Counted from the first letter of the stretch, positions 25,101 to 36,202 are shown. The stretch: 64,000 nt of DNA from Rhodobacteraceae bacterium F11138 (GCA_016521575.1 JAEKDP010000006.1:124001-188000), one strand, 5' to 3'. Numbers and translations: made by a program. The notes: a model not told the origin generated them from the sequence alone.

Positions 25101-26135
25101 ATGCATATCGCACATGATCTGGCCGAGGCCGTTGGAAATACACCGTTGATTCGGTTGCGTCGTGTCAGCGAGGAAACAGGTTGTGAAATTCTGGGCAAGG
25201 CCGAGTTCATGAACCCGGGCCAATCGGTCAAGGATCGCGCGGCCCTGTATATCATCCGCGATGCGGTCGCGCGCGGCGCATTGAAACCGGGCGGCACCAT
25301 CGTTGAAGGCACCGCCGGGAACACCGGTATCGGCCTGGCGCTGGTGGGGGCGTCGATGGGGTTCAAGACCGTGATCGTGATCCCCGAAACCCAGAGCGAA
25401 GAAAAGAAGGACATGCTGCGGCTGGCCGGGGCCGAGCTGGTACAGGTTCCCGCAGCACCGTATCGCAATCCGAACAATTTCGTGCGCTACTCTGAACGTC
25501 TTGCCGCCGAACTGGCCAGGACCGAACCGAACGGCGCGACCTGGGCCAACCAGTTCGACAATGTCGCCAATCGTCAGGCGCATGTCGAAACCACGGGCCC
25601 CGAGATATGGGAGCAGACCGGAGGCAAGGTGGACGGTTTTGTCAGCGCGGTCGGTTCTGGCGGTACCTTGGCCGGGGTTGCACAGGCGCTGCAACCGAAG
25701 GGCGTGAAAATCGCGCTGGCTGATCCCATGGGCGCGGCGCTGTACAGCTATTACACGACAGGCGAACTGGCGACCGAGGGCGGCAGCATCGCCGAAGGCA
25801 TCGGGCAGGTACGCATTACCGAGAACCTAAAGGGGTTCAAGCCGGATCACGCCTATCAGGTGTCGGATGAAGAGGCGCTGCCCTATGTGTTCGATCTGCT
25901 GCGCGAAGAGGGGCTGGTGATGGGCGGCTCGACTGCGATCAACATTGCCGGCGCTGTCCGTCTGGCGCGTGAATTGGGGCCGGGCCACACCATCGTGACC
26001 GTGCTGTGCGATTTCGGTACCCGCTATCAGTCCAAGCTGTTCAACCCTGATTTTCTGAAAGAGAAAGGACTGCCCGTGCCGGACTGGATGACTCGTGCGC
26101 CCGCCAGCATACCGGGTGTGTTTCAGGACGTATGA
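25101..26135 (+). CDS. cysK: Cysteine synthase A
   Basis: O-acetylserine sulfhydrylase, 344 residues, makes cysteine from O-acetylserine and sulfide with PLP. The PLP Lys is K44 in NPGQSVKDRAA; the phosphate-binding loop TAGNTG and the substrate loop EGTAGNTGIGLA are present. The chain is about 30 residues longer than E. coli CysK and ends WMTRAPASIPGVFQDV. MHIAHDLAEAVGNTPL is taken as the start, with AAGGATGG upstream; the earlier GTG at 25071 would add an atypical extension. Its stop overlaps the following mechanosensitive-channel gene in ATGA. The PLP, sulfur and tellurite association with trgA suggests a shared role in thiol and oxyanion stress. Confidence 0.93.
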   Translation: MHIAHDLAEAVGNTPLIRLRRVSEETGCEILGKAEFMNPGQSVKDRAALYIIRDAVARGALKPGGTIVEGTAGNTGIGLALVGASMGFKTVIVIPETQSEEKKDMLRLAGAELVQVPAAPYRNPNNFVRYSERLAAELARTEPNGATWANQFDNVANRQAHVETTGPEIWEQTGGKVDGFVSAVGSGGTLAGVAQALQPKGVKIALADPMGAALYSYYTTGELATEGGSIAEGIGQVRITENLKGFKPDHAYQVSDEEALPYVFDLLREEGLVMGGSTAINIAGAVRLARELGPGHTIVTVLCDFGTRYQSKLFNPDFLKEKGLPVPDWMTRAPASIPGVFQDV

Positions 26136-28528
26136 GCGCCATGACCGCAATGGTCAGGATTCTGTGCGCCGTGGTCCTGGCCATTTGGGGCGGGATCTGC
26201 GCGGCGCAGATGACGCAGGCCGAACGGCAGTATTACGACAGCTGGCTGAGCCTGGCCAACCGCGCCGAGACGGTCATCGACCGGGCTGTGGCCTCCAACG
26301 CGTCGCTGGACAAGCTGCGCCGCGAAATCGTCAAGTATCGTGAAACCTTTGGATCGGCGCAGCACCGCAATGCCACGCGGATCAAGACGCTGGAATCCCA
26401 GCTTGAGGCGTTGGGACCCAAGCCGGAAGAGGGTGCAACCGAACCCGAGGACATCGCCCAACTGCGGGAATCGCTGAACCAGCAGCTGAGCGATCTGCGG
26501 GTCCCGCGCGTCGTGGCCGAGGAATCATACAATCGTGCCAATGGGTTGATCGGCGAGATCGACCGCATCCTGCGCGAACGCCAGACATCGCAATTGCTGG
26601 CGCGGGGCCCGTCGCCTTTGAACCCGGTCTACTGGCCCGATGCTGTCGGGGATATGCGGACGGCCCTGGTCGGAATTCTGGGCGAAACCCGCGCCACCTG
26701 GACGAGCACCGTTGCGGTGCGGCAGGTCGGCAATGATTGGCCGGTGTTGATCCTGCTCATGGTTGGCGGCTTGATTCTGATTGTCATGGGTTCGCGCTGG
26801 TCGGAACGATTGGCGGCATATCTGCGCCGTTTTGGCGGAGAGGGAACCGGTGTCTGGTCGTTTGTCGCCTCTTTGATCAGCATCATCCTGCCGATGATCG
26901 GAATCCTGCTGTCGTGCTCGGCGCTGACGCGTATCGGCTTTCTGGGCGAGCGTGGCACAAATCTGATTGAAACGGTGCCCTGGTGGGGGGCCATCTACCT
27001 GGTTTTCCGCTGGCTGGGCGATCAGGTCTATTCCGGGCATCCCAGCAGCACGGTCGAGTTTCGCAAGCCGCATCATCGGACCGAGACACGGCTGCTGATC
27101 CGTACCCTGGCCGTCTTGCTGATCGTGCATGACGCAATCCGGTTGTTTCTGCAGATCGAGAACGTTTCACCCGCGACCAATGCGGTCGTCGCCTTTCTGC
27201 CGATCCTGCTGACCGCGCTTGTGCTGATCCGTCTGTACCGCATCGGCATGCAGCCGCGGATGCCTGAGACCGACACATCCGAAGATGCGGCGCAGCGTGT
27301 CAATATTGGGGGTCTGATCCTGATCATTCGCCGTGGAACCGTGGCGTTGGCCGTGATCTCGCCCATTCTGGCCGCGTTCGGATATGTGAATGCGGCCGAA
27401 GCCATCGTTTATCCGGCGGTGCTGACCCTGGCGGTGATCTCGGCGATTCTGATCTTGCAAAGGTTCTTTGGCGATCTCATCGGATGGCTGTCCGGGCGCG
27501 GGCAGGCTGCCCAGGAATCCCTGACGACCGCCCTGATCGGTTTCGGGCTGACCATCGCCGCCCTTCCGGTTCTGGCCTTGGTCTGGGGCGCGCGTCTGAC
27601 CGACCTGACAGAATTGTGGGATCGTTTTCTGGCCGGGTTCAATGTCGGCGGAGTGCAGGTCTCACCGACAAGTTTCCTGACCTTCACGCTGATTTTCGCC
27701 ATTGGCTATACGGTGACGCGACTGCTGCAAGGCGGGCTGCGCGGCAGCTTGCTGCCCAAGACAAGGATAGATCCGGGCGGTCAGAACGCGATTGTGGCGG
27801 GTGTCGGCTATGTCGGGGTTTTCCTGGCAGCCGTCATTGCGATCACCGGGGCGGGCATTGATCTGTCGTCGCTGGCAATCGTCGCGGGCGCGCTATCGGT
27901 CGGGATCGGTTTCGGGTTGCAGACGATTGTTTCGAACTTCGTATCCGGGATCATCCTGCTGGTTGAACGTCCGATTTCCAAGGGCGACTGGATCGAGGTT
28001 GGCGGCCTGATGGGATATGTGCGCGACATCTCGGTGCGCTCGACCCGGATCGAGACCTTTGACCGCACCGACGTGATCGTGCCCAACTCGGATCTGATCA
28101 GCGGCACGGTGACGAACTATACCCGTGGCAATACGATCGGGCGGGTGGTGGTGCCGGTGGGCGTTGCCTATGGCACCGACACGCGCAAGGTCGAAACCCT
28201 GTTGCGCGAGATCGCGAATGCACATCCCATGGTGTTGGCAAACCCGGCCCCCAGTATCGTGTTTCAGGGCTTTGGCGCGGATTCCCTGGACTTTGAAATC
28301 CGGGCCATTCTGCGCGACGTGAACTGGGTTCTGTCGGTCAAGTCGGATATGAATCATGAAATCGCGCGCCGCTTCGCCGATGAAGGGATCGAGATACCTT
28401 TCGCGCAACGCGACCTGTGGCTGCGCAATCCAGAAGCCTTGCCGGGGGCCAAGACATTTGCCCCCTCGGCGCGGCACAATTTCGCCAAGGACGAAGCCAA
28501 TACCCATATCGAGCCCGAGAACGGCTGA
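26132..28528 (+). CDS. DUF3772 domain MscS-type mechanosensitive channel
   Basis: Large MscS-family channel of 798 residues. A signal peptide (about 1-25, ending GGICAAQ) leads to a periplasmic helical region with DUF3772 features (about 30-200; SLANRAETVIDRAVA and LESQLEALGP), then about ten membrane helices, and the MscS pore and cytoplasmic beta domain at the C-terminus. The MscS signature GLQTIVSNFVSGIILLVERP is at about 595-615, and the beta-domain motif VIVPNSDLISGTVTNYTR follows. Large channels of this type gate on membrane tension and protect against osmotic downshock. The start overlaps cysK by four bases, so translation is coupled. Confidence 0.92.
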   Translation: MSAMTAMVRILCAVVLAIWGGICAAQMTQAERQYYDSWLSLANRAETVIDRAVASNASLDKLRREIVKYRETFGSAQHRNATRIKTLESQLEALGPKPEEGATEPEDIAQLRESLNQQLSDLRVPRVVAEESYNRANGLIGEIDRILRERQTSQLLARGPSPLNPVYWPDAVGDMRTALVGILGETRATWTSTVAVRQVGNDWPVLILLMVGGLILIVMGSRWSERLAAYLRRFGGEGTGVWSFVASLISIILPMIGILLSCSALTRIGFLGERGTNLIETVPWWGAIYLVFRWLGDQVYSGHPSSTVEFRKPHHRTETRLLIRTLAVLLIVHDAIRLFLQIENVSPATNAVVAFLPILLTALVLIRLYRIGMQPRMPETDTSEDAAQRVNIGGLILIIRRGTVALAVISPILAAFGYVNAAEAIVYPAVLTLAVISAILILQRFFGDLIGWLSGRGQAAQESLTTALIGFGLTIAALPVLALVWGARLTDLTELWDRFLAGFNVGGVQVSPTSFLTFTLIFAIGYTVTRLLQGGLRGSLLPKTRIDPGGQNAIVAGVGYVGVFLAAVIAITGAGIDLSSLAIVAGALSVGIGFGLQTIVSNFVSGIILLVERPISKGDWIEVGGLMGYVRDISVRSTRIETFDRTDVIVPNSDLISGTVTNYTRGNTIGRVVVPVGVAYGTDTRKVETLLREIANAHPMVLANPAPSIVFQGFGADSLDFEIRAILRDVNWVLSVKSDMNHEIARRFADEGIEIPFAQRDLWLRNPEALPGAKTFAPSARHNFAKDEANTHIEPENG

Positions 28529-28673
28529 TCTCCGGGCGCGGATCGAACGGAACGTGCAGCGCATGGCGCATCTGGGAGGCCAAAAGCGGGATCAAGGTTT
28601 CGCAAGGCACGGGTACATCGACAGCGGTTGGCGCTTGCGCTTGGCTTGCGGCATCGGTATCAGTCGCACAGCG

Positions 28674-28747
28674 GCGGGTATGGTGTAGTGGTAGCGCGCC
28701 GGCTTCCCAAGCCTGAAGTGCGGGTTCGATTCCCGCTACCCGCTCCA
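28674..28747 (+). tRNA. tRNA-Gly (anticodon CCC)
   Basis: Complete cloverleaf: acceptor stem GCGGGTA/TACCCGC, D stem with two G-U pairs, anticodon CCC at 28706-28708 in loop TTCCCAA, four-base variable loop, T arm GCGGG-TTCGATT-CCCGC, discriminator T and encoded CCA (28745-28747). The anticodon stem has a C-U mismatch at the second pair (positions 28 and 42). It reads GGG codons. Its last 12 bases overlap the 3' end of the convergent DUF2235 gene. Confidence 0.95.
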
Positions 28748-30151
28748 GTTATCCGGTTGTGCAGACCGCTTTGATCGCGTGATATTGATCGGACGGTAGA
28801 ACCGCCAGCGTTGCATGCGTTCATATACCGACTCGTCGATCTGGTCGCTGTCCGGGATGACGCGCGGCTCACTCAGGGGCAGATACCAGAGCCAGCCGGG
28901 ACGGGCGGGCCAATCCCGGCGCAGGGTCGTTTTGGGCAGAATTTCCAGTGGAAACCAGGGCAGCGACATCGAATCGTGCAACGGTGCCAGAGCATCGGGC
29001 TTGGCATAGCGTTGCCCGTCCGGTGTGCGCCGCGACTGGTTCTTTCCCTCGATGAACCCGGCGCGATATTTCGCCTTGATCCTGACCCCATGTCCGGGGT
29101 GGATGCGGCGCATCCCGTCTGGCAGCGGTCTGGCCCGGTTGTCTTCGGCATCCGCCAGCCGATCACAGCGTTCCAGTTCGTCCAGCATCCAGGTCAGGGT
29201 GATCTTGCCGATGCCGCTGAAATATTCGCGTGGACTGCCGCCGATGTCTGAATGATAGCCGGGGAACCAGCGCTGGCGCACGAATTGGGTGCGCGCATCC
29301 TGAGGGCGGCGGAACCGGTTGCCATAATATGTGCCGCTCTTCCAGTGCAGGGGGCGGAACATGCTGCGGCGCTCGTCCACGGCCATGGCGTGCAGAACGA
29401 TCCGGACCGAACTGTTCTGCACGGCATTGGCGTGGGTTGCCAGCTCCATCGGGCTGCGAAAATTCATCAGGCTGGTGAAGGGGCGGTTGAACCGCACCAT
29501 GGACGCGACGGTGTCAAACAGCCCCAGGCACCGAATGGGTATTCGTCCGTTGGGGCGCAAGGCTGCTTCGTATTGGCGCAATGTCTTGAACACCACCGAA
29601 TTGGGCGCACCGCGGTCGTGTTCGGTGATGATGCGATAGGCCCGGAACGCTTCGGTGATCATGTGCAGTCGCATCGGGTCGACCAAACCGAAGTTGTGGA
29701 TGAACCCCGCCAGAATGCGCGCGGCATAGGCACCGCGGGAAAAGCCGAAGATATAGATCTGGTCGTCCTCGGCACGAATGAGACTGTCGCGTCCGGGCGG
29801 GACCGGGATGCCCAGTTCCTGCGCGGTTGTCTTCAGTCGCTTCCGGTTCTGACTGTCCGCCGCCCGCTTGTCCGCAGCGCTCTGATAGGTGCGGCACAGA
29901 AACCGATAAGCCTGCAGGACATCGTCTTCCAGCCCCATGCCAAAGGCCAGCCCGGCCAAGGCCCTAATGCGGCGCGACAAGGTGCCCCCGAACAGGCGGG
30001 GGCCATCCATGGTGCCGACACCGGGCACATAATGCGCGATCTGCGTGTCCGATTGCACCAGCCCCTTGTAGAGCTTCAGCACATTGCTTTCGTTGTCACC
30101 AATGATGTTGCCGGTGCCGTCAAAGCAGATGATGATCTTGCGGGCGCGCAT
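28736..30151 (-). CDS. DUF2235 family alpha/beta hydrolase-like protein
   Basis: Protein of 471 residues of the DUF2235 (T6SS phospholipase effector-like, Tle1-type) family. MRARKIIICFDGTGNIIGDNE is the typical first strand, and the nucleophile elbow is GFSRGAYAARILAG with Ser138. A further conserved block is FPGYHSDIGG (DIGG holds a catalytic-site Asp). There is no signal peptide, and no type VI secretion genes are in the window, so a role as a secreted toxin is unsupported; family members also occur as housekeeping phospholipase-like proteins. The start is placed at 30151 because upstream codons are not family-like. Its stop codon lies inside the tRNA-Gly gene on the opposite strand. Confidence 0.85.
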   Translation of the reverse strand: MRARKIIICFDGTGNIIGDNESNVLKLYKGLVQSDTQIAHYVPGVGTMDGPRLFGGTLSRRIRALAGLAFGMGLEDDVLQAYRFLCRTYQSAADKRAADSQNRKRLKTTAQELGIPVPPGRDSLIRAEDDQIYIFGFSRGAYAARILAGFIHNFGLVDPMRLHMITEAFRAYRIITEHDRGAPNSVVFKTLRQYEAALRPNGRIPIRCLGLFDTVASMVRFNRPFTSLMNFRSPMELATHANAVQNSSVRIVLHAMAVDERRSMFRPLHWKSGTYYGNRFRRPQDARTQFVRQRWFPGYHSDIGGSPREYFSGIGKITLTWMLDELERCDRLADAEDNRARPLPDGMRRIHPGHGVRIKAKYRAGFIEGKNQSRRTPDGQRYAKPDALAPLHDSMSLPWFPLEILPKTTLRRDWPARPGWLWYLPLSEPRVIPDSDQIDESVYERMQRWRFYRPINITRSKRSAQPDNWSG

Positions 30152-30341
30152 GGGGGTCCTGATGCTAAGTTGAGCCGGACCTTCAGAGTTGATTGCCCGG
30201 CGCGGTTTGGCAAGCCCCGTTCTCCTGTCCCTATTTTCTGTCCCTGACGGACCGTGGGATCGGCGCGGCGGTGGCCTGATGCCCGGCCAGATGAACGTTT
30301 CACAGGTGCCACACGCGCCGGCGCAGCACCCGGCATTGACG

Positions 30342-32384
30342 TCAACCGCGCCTGCGCCTCCGTCGTCCACCGCCACCGGAGTCCTTGCTGTCCTGGTTGA
30401 AATTCACACTCGGCAAGGTGACGATGCTGTTCAGGATCGGAAACGGCTCGACCGCGTTCGGGATGTTCGAAGCATTGACGAAATGTTCCTGGAACCGGGG
30501 TTCGATGGCGGTTTCGATCTTGTGGATGGCGCGCACGGTTGCCTCTATTTCCGAGCGGGCGGTCTGGTTCAAAAGGGCAATCCGTGCCCCTGTTCCGGCG
30601 GCATTCCCTGCCGATGTGACCTTGTCCAGGGGCGCGTCGGGGATCATGCCCAGAACCATGGCGTGTTTCGGGCTGATATGCGCACCGAATGCCCCGGCCA
30701 GGACGACACGATCCACCTTGTCCACGCCGAATTTGTCCATCAGCAGGCGGGCCCCGGAATACAGCGCCGCCTTGGCCATCTGAATTTCACGGATGTCGCG
30801 GTTGGTCACGGTGATCCGGGGCTCTCCTTCGCCGGACCCGTCCCAGACCAGATAGGAACAGGTGCGACCATCCAGAATGCAGCGGTCCGTGCCGGTCTGC
30901 TCGGGAGAGCCGATCAGGCCCGGCCCGTCGAGAATGCCCGCAAGCCGCATTTCCGCTACCATCTCGATGATGCCGGAACCGCAGATACCCGTGATGCCGG
31001 TGGTGGCGACGACGTCGGCAAAACCGTCCTCGTCAGACCACAGATCGCTGCCGATCACCTTGAAACGCGGCTCCTTGGTTGCCGGATCGATTTCAACACG
31101 TTCTATGGCGCCCGGCGCGGCCCGCTGACCCGATGAAATCTGGGCCCCTTCAAAGGCCGGGCCGGTGGGCGACGAGCAGGCCAAAACCTTTTCACGGTTG
31201 CCCAGCAACAGTTCGGCGTTGGTCCCCACATCGACGACCAGAACCAGGTCGTCGGATTTTTCCGGCGCTTCTGACAGCGCGACGGCGGCGGCATCGGCAC
31301 CGACGTGCCCGGCGATACAGGGCAACAGGTAGACGCGCGCACTGGGGTGCAATTGCAGGTCCAGTTCGGCAGCTGTCAGATGCAACGCGTCGGACGTGGC
31401 CAGCGCAAAGGGTGCCTGGCCCAGTTCAAATGGATCGATGCCCAGAAACAAGTGATGCATCACCGGGTTGCAGACAAACACCGCGTCCAGGATATCGGAC
31501 TTGGCGATATCGGCCTCGGCGGTGATCTGATCGAACAGCGCGTTCATCCCATCGCGCACCGCCGCCGTCATATCCCGCGCACCATCCGTGTTCATCATCG
31601 AGTAACTGACCCGGCTCATCAGGTCTTCTCCGAACCTGATCTGCGGGTTCATGATGCCGGACGATGCCACCACTTCTCCGGTTTGCAGATTGCAGAGATG
31701 CGCAGCGATCGTGGTCGAGCCAAGATCGACCGCCAGCCCGTAGATCGGTGTTTCGTGAAAGCCCGGCCAGACCTGGATGACGCGCGGCCCAAAGGCATCA
31801 CTGCCCAGATGAACCGCGCAGGTGACCTTCCATCCGCCTTTGCGCAGAACCGGCTGAAGGGATTGCAGGATCGGCAGGTCGATCTGCAGATCGCTCAGCT
31901 GCCACTGGTCCGCCAGAGCATTGCGCAGCCGTTCCAGATCACCCGACGGGTCGTGCATGTCAGGTTCGGACACCTCGACATAGAACAATTTGACCGCCGG
32001 GTTCATCACGATGTCGCGCGCTTCGGCCCGTTTGCGCACCACTTGCTTGTGGACCTGGCTTTCGGGCGGCACATCGATCACCACGTTGCCCTGAACCTGG
32101 GCCTGACAGCCCAACCGCCTGCCGTCGATCAGACCGCGCTTTGACTTGTAGCGTTCCTCGACCGCGTTCCAGTCCGACAGGGCATCCGCGGCAACCGTGA
32201 CGCCGTGTTTGGGAAATTCACCATAGCTGGGCGTAATCTGGCATTTGCTGCAGATGCCACGCCCGCCACAGACCGAATCCAGATCCACCCCGAGTTGCCG
32301 CGCCGCCGTCAGGATTGGGGTGCCAACGGGAAACCGACCACGTTTACCCGAAGGGGTGAATACCACGAGAGGATCTTTTTCCAT
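30342..32384 (-). CDS. 2Fe-2S ferredoxin/ASKHA protein (corrinoid-enzyme reductive activator type)
   Basis: Protein of 680 residues. The N-terminal ferredoxin domain carries DLDSVCGGRGICSKCQ with a fourth Cys in RRLGCQAQV, the plant-type 2Fe-2S ligands. A linker leads to an ASKHA (actin/Hsp70-like) ATPase domain with GLAVDLGSTTIAAHL, LVVDVGTNAELLLGN and VLAGAFGAHI. The layout is that of the RamA/RACE family, which use ATP to reduce inactive Co(II)-corrinoid proteins of methyltransferase systems. No methyltransferase or corrinoid protein gene is adjacent, so the partner lies elsewhere. The start is MEKDPLVVFTPSG. The C-terminus ends GGGGRRRRRRG, an odd Arg-rich tail absent from most relatives I know. 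Confidence 0.85.
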   Translation of the reverse strand: MEKDPLVVFTPSGKRGRFPVGTPILTAARQLGVDLDSVCGGRGICSKCQITPSYGEFPKHGVTVAADALSDWNAVEERYKSKRGLIDGRRLGCQAQVQGNVVIDVPPESQVHKQVVRKRAEARDIVMNPAVKLFYVEVSEPDMHDPSGDLERLRNALADQWQLSDLQIDLPILQSLQPVLRKGGWKVTCAVHLGSDAFGPRVIQVWPGFHETPIYGLAVDLGSTTIAAHLCNLQTGEVVASSGIMNPQIRFGEDLMSRVSYSMMNTDGARDMTAAVRDGMNALFDQITAEADIAKSDILDAVFVCNPVMHHLFLGIDPFELGQAPFALATSDALHLTAAELDLQLHPSARVYLLPCIAGHVGADAAAVALSEAPEKSDDLVLVVDVGTNAELLLGNREKVLACSSPTGPAFEGAQISSGQRAAPGAIERVEIDPATKEPRFKVIGSDLWSDEDGFADVVATTGITGICGSGIIEMVAEMRLAGILDGPGLIGSPEQTGTDRCILDGRTCSYLVWDGSGEGEPRITVTNRDIREIQMAKAALYSGARLLMDKFGVDKVDRVVLAGAFGAHISPKHAMVLGMIPDAPLDKVTSAGNAAGTGARIALLNQTARSEIEATVRAIHKIETAIEPRFQEHFVNASNIPNAVEPFPILNSIVTLPSVNFNQDSKDSGGGGRRRRRRG

Positions 32385-32523
32385 GTCGGAGGCGCCTTGA
32401 ATCACGTTCTGAGGACAGAATACCGTCTGCTGTGTAGATCGAAACTCATCCAACGGCAATTTCCGATCCGGCAGCGTCATCCGCTGTTCGTGCATGTGCT
32501 GCTTTTGGTCGCAATGCGCCTGA

Positions 32524-34095
<1,572 letters not shown>

Positions 34096-34436
34096 TACGC
34101 GATTTGTCGTCTTCTATTGATTTGTTGGCGGGCGTCTGGATTTCTTGCTGAGAACGCACAGTGAACCGGTCAAAACATGCCTGGAACTGGGCTTTGCATC
34201 AGGACTTGAGCTGATTCAAAAATGGGTAGGGTGCGGTCTGCACTGATGCAGATCGCAGCACCTGACGACGCGGGTCAACCCGCCGTAGCCGGCACATTGC
34301 AAGGCTGATCTGGATACCGGGGCGGCGGCGAAAGCCCGGTAGGTGCGGACGGTCATTTTGGCACCGCGCACGCGGCGCATGGCCTTGTCGTGGAGATCAA
34401 GAAACTTCGGAAACGAGATATCCTCGTCACCGTTTC
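34096..34436. other. Gap between guaB and the accessory island
   Basis: About 340 bases with no convincing gene. On the minus strand a GTG frame (34440-34216) begins in the stop codon of the neighbouring gene (GTGA) and encodes 74 residues with RRVRGAKMTVRTYRAFAAAPV. It looks like a remnant or random frame and is not called as a gene. No terminator or direct repeat was found. Confidence 0.4.
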
Positions 34437-35501
34437 TCACTCCTGCGATTGCGTGTCGGTTTCGGGGTCGGGTTTGTCAGTACCGGGACCGCTTCGCGCG
34501 AAGAGGTCGCTCAGGATTTGCGTCAGCGCGGCGAGGATCGTCAAAACAGCAATCGCGGCGACGAAGATCGCGCTCGAACCTGCAATATCGAAAAGATCAG
34601 GGCGCACGACGGCGGGTTCGCGCAGCCCGAAATGCCCGAGACGCAGTTCGGTGCGGCCGGGTTCGGAAATCGACATGACCATGAAGAACGCGGGACGATC
34701 ATCGCCGAGAAACGGCGTGACATGCCCGAACACCTTGACCGGCGCCCTCTTGCGATCGACCACCGTAACTTCGACGCCCCGGTGAAGATACCCTTCCTTG
34801 ATCACTTCGGTGAAGGGGCGGACCCACCAGATCAGGGGTGTCGTCTGGCGCGCTTCCCAGCGGCCTTCGTGAAGATAATGTGTAACGCCGCTTCGGATAT
34901 TCTGCCCGATTGTAGCCCGGCCTTCGAACGTCAAAGCGGCATTCTTCAGCCACGCGCTTGCCGGAACCAGAATCAGTGTCCCCTCGGGGAGTCCCGGTGG
35001 CGCCAATGACGCGGTGCTGTTGTCTGCGTGCCGATTTTCTGCTTCCGGTCCGTCAAACAGGAAATCCTGCCCTATCTCCATGGTCAGATCGCCCTCAGGA
35101 TCGAGCGTGAGACGGACACCTGATCCATCGGGCCATTCGAGCGTATAATCGGTGCTTTCCTCAATATCATAGATATTGTCGGGGCATGGTGCCGAGGGGT
35201 CGGCTGCTCTGCGTGGATCGGGGTTTTGGGCCGGACGGCAAATCGTCGCTTTGCCGAAATACCAGCGGTTCAGATCGCCCAGAAACATGAGATCGAGATG
35301 TGAGCTTCGCGCTTCGATCACGAAACTGCGCTTGAGCCCGATCACCTGCGTGGCGATGAGGCCCACCGTCGCAGAGAGGATCGCGACAACGAGTATGGCA
35401 CGCAACCAGTTCAGCGTCTTTCGAATCCCGCCAGAGCCCATCTTCGGCACAATCCTGAACGATTGACCGAGACGCCTGATCCTGCCTTGCAGACGGGTCA
35501 T
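34437..35501 (-). CDS. Membrane-anchored protein of unknown function (island gene 1)
   Basis: Protein of 354 residues that I do not recognise. One membrane helix lies near the N-terminus (about 30-54, LRAILVVAILSATVGLIATQ) and one near the C-terminus (about 307-330, AIFVAAIAVLTILAALTQIL). The region between, about 250 residues, would lie in the periplasm and contains two cysteines (CRPAQNP and PCPDNIYD) able to form a disulfide; the tail is cytoplasmic and acidic. The start overlaps the stop of the upstream gene (ATGA), so both are coupled. The periplasmic part is beta-rich (DYTLEWPDGSGVRLTLDPEG). The gene probably anchors or assembles the exported products of the island. Confidence 0.7.
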   Translation of the reverse strand: MTRLQGRIRRLGQSFRIVPKMGSGGIRKTLNWLRAILVVAILSATVGLIATQVIGLKRSFVIEARSSHLDLMFLGDLNRWYFGKATICRPAQNPDPRRAADPSAPCPDNIYDIEESTDYTLEWPDGSGVRLTLDPEGDLTMEIGQDFLFDGPEAENRHADNSTASLAPPGLPEGTLILVPASAWLKNAALTFEGRATIGQNIRSGVTHYLHEGRWEARQTTPLIWWVRPFTEVIKEGYLHRGVEVTVVDRKRAPVKVFGHVTPFLGDDRPAFFMVMSISEPGRTELRLGHFGLREPAVVRPDLFDIAGSSAIFVAAIAVLTILAALTQILSDLFARSGPGTDKPDPETDTQSQE

Positions 35502-36202
35502 TTTCCGACCAGTTCCAGACGGAACTCATCTGGTTCTGCCGCTTTCCTGTTCATATAGCGATAGATCTCGATTTTCACACGTCCGAGAAGATCCTCTTTT
35601 TCGATCTCACAGACGGTATCATAGGCCGAGAGGCTTTCAGCGCGGACGCGGTCGCAGGCGATGGAGTCGCTGGAGTCGCCGACATAGGCGAAAACCTTGT
35701 CTGCATCGAAACTGTTGATCAATAGTTCAATTGCGGCATCCGTCCGATCATCCCAGATGGCAACGGTGGGCGTGCCGTGGTCGCTATCGCAGGCGCCGCT
35801 GGTTACCAATGCGGCGACGCCGTGCGCGCCCTGTGCTTTCAGGTAGTCGGCATGCTTGGTCGAATACTGAAATCCGACGGGTTCGCCGGGCGACGGACCT
35901 GTGTCGTCGGGATTGTCATACAGATAGCTTTCGCGAACACTGTAGCGTCCGTTGGCAGAGACCAACTTCAGGCACACCTGATCGCGAAAGCCATCTGGCA
36001 ACCGAGCCGAGAGATCGAACCTCTCGATTTGCCCGCCGCCGCGTTGAACACCGACGAGCACCGCACCGGAGATCGTCGTCGAGTTCTTGTCGAGATGTTC
36101 CTCCAACTGCTCGTCGACCAGCTTCAGCGTTTGCGCGACGGCGCAGTTGTCAGCGAAGAAGAAAACCGCAAGAATGTTGCAAATGGCAATGGCGTAATTC
36201 AT
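35498..36202 (-). CDS. Secreted cysteine-containing protein of unknown function (island gene 2)
   Basis: Predicted exported protein, 234 residues. The signal peptide is MNYAIAICNILAVFFFADNC, with cleavage near AVAQ. The mature part has four cysteines (VCLKLV, SGACDSD, IACDRV, TVCEIE), suggesting two disulfides, and no known family motif. CGGAGAG 7 bases upstream of the ATG is a good ribosome site. The start codon overlaps the start of the divergent protease-like gene within one CATG. The stop overlaps the start of the two-helix membrane protein gene. The tight spacing points to a joint function with island gene 1. Confidence 0.7.
   Translation of the reverse strand: MNYAIAICNILAVFFFADNCAVAQTLKLVDEQLEEHLDKNSTTISGAVLVGVQRGGGQIERFDLSARLPDGFRDQVCLKLVSANGRYSVRESYLYDNPDDTGPSPGEPVGFQYSTKHADYLKAQGAHGVAALVTSGACDSDHGTPTVAIWDDRTDAAIELLINSFDADKVFAYVGDSSDSIACDRVRAESLSAYDTVCEIEKEDLLGRVKIEIYRYMNRKAAEPDEFRLELVGK

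Noticed and set aside
23203-25143. Minus-strand frame of about 640 codons across the methyltransferase and trgA genes
   Set aside because: It crosses three plus-strand genes with recognised products and has no supporting motif.
28736-30151. DUF2235 protein as a type VI secretion effector
   Set aside because: No T6SS genes, PAAR/VgrG partner or immunity gene lies nearby, so a toxin role is not supported by context.
34216-34440. Possible 74-codon gene coupled by GTGA to island gene 1
   Set aside because: The only ribosome site candidate touches the start codon, and the last 30 residues are rich in Cys, Arg and His without pattern. Kept only as a note in the gap entry.
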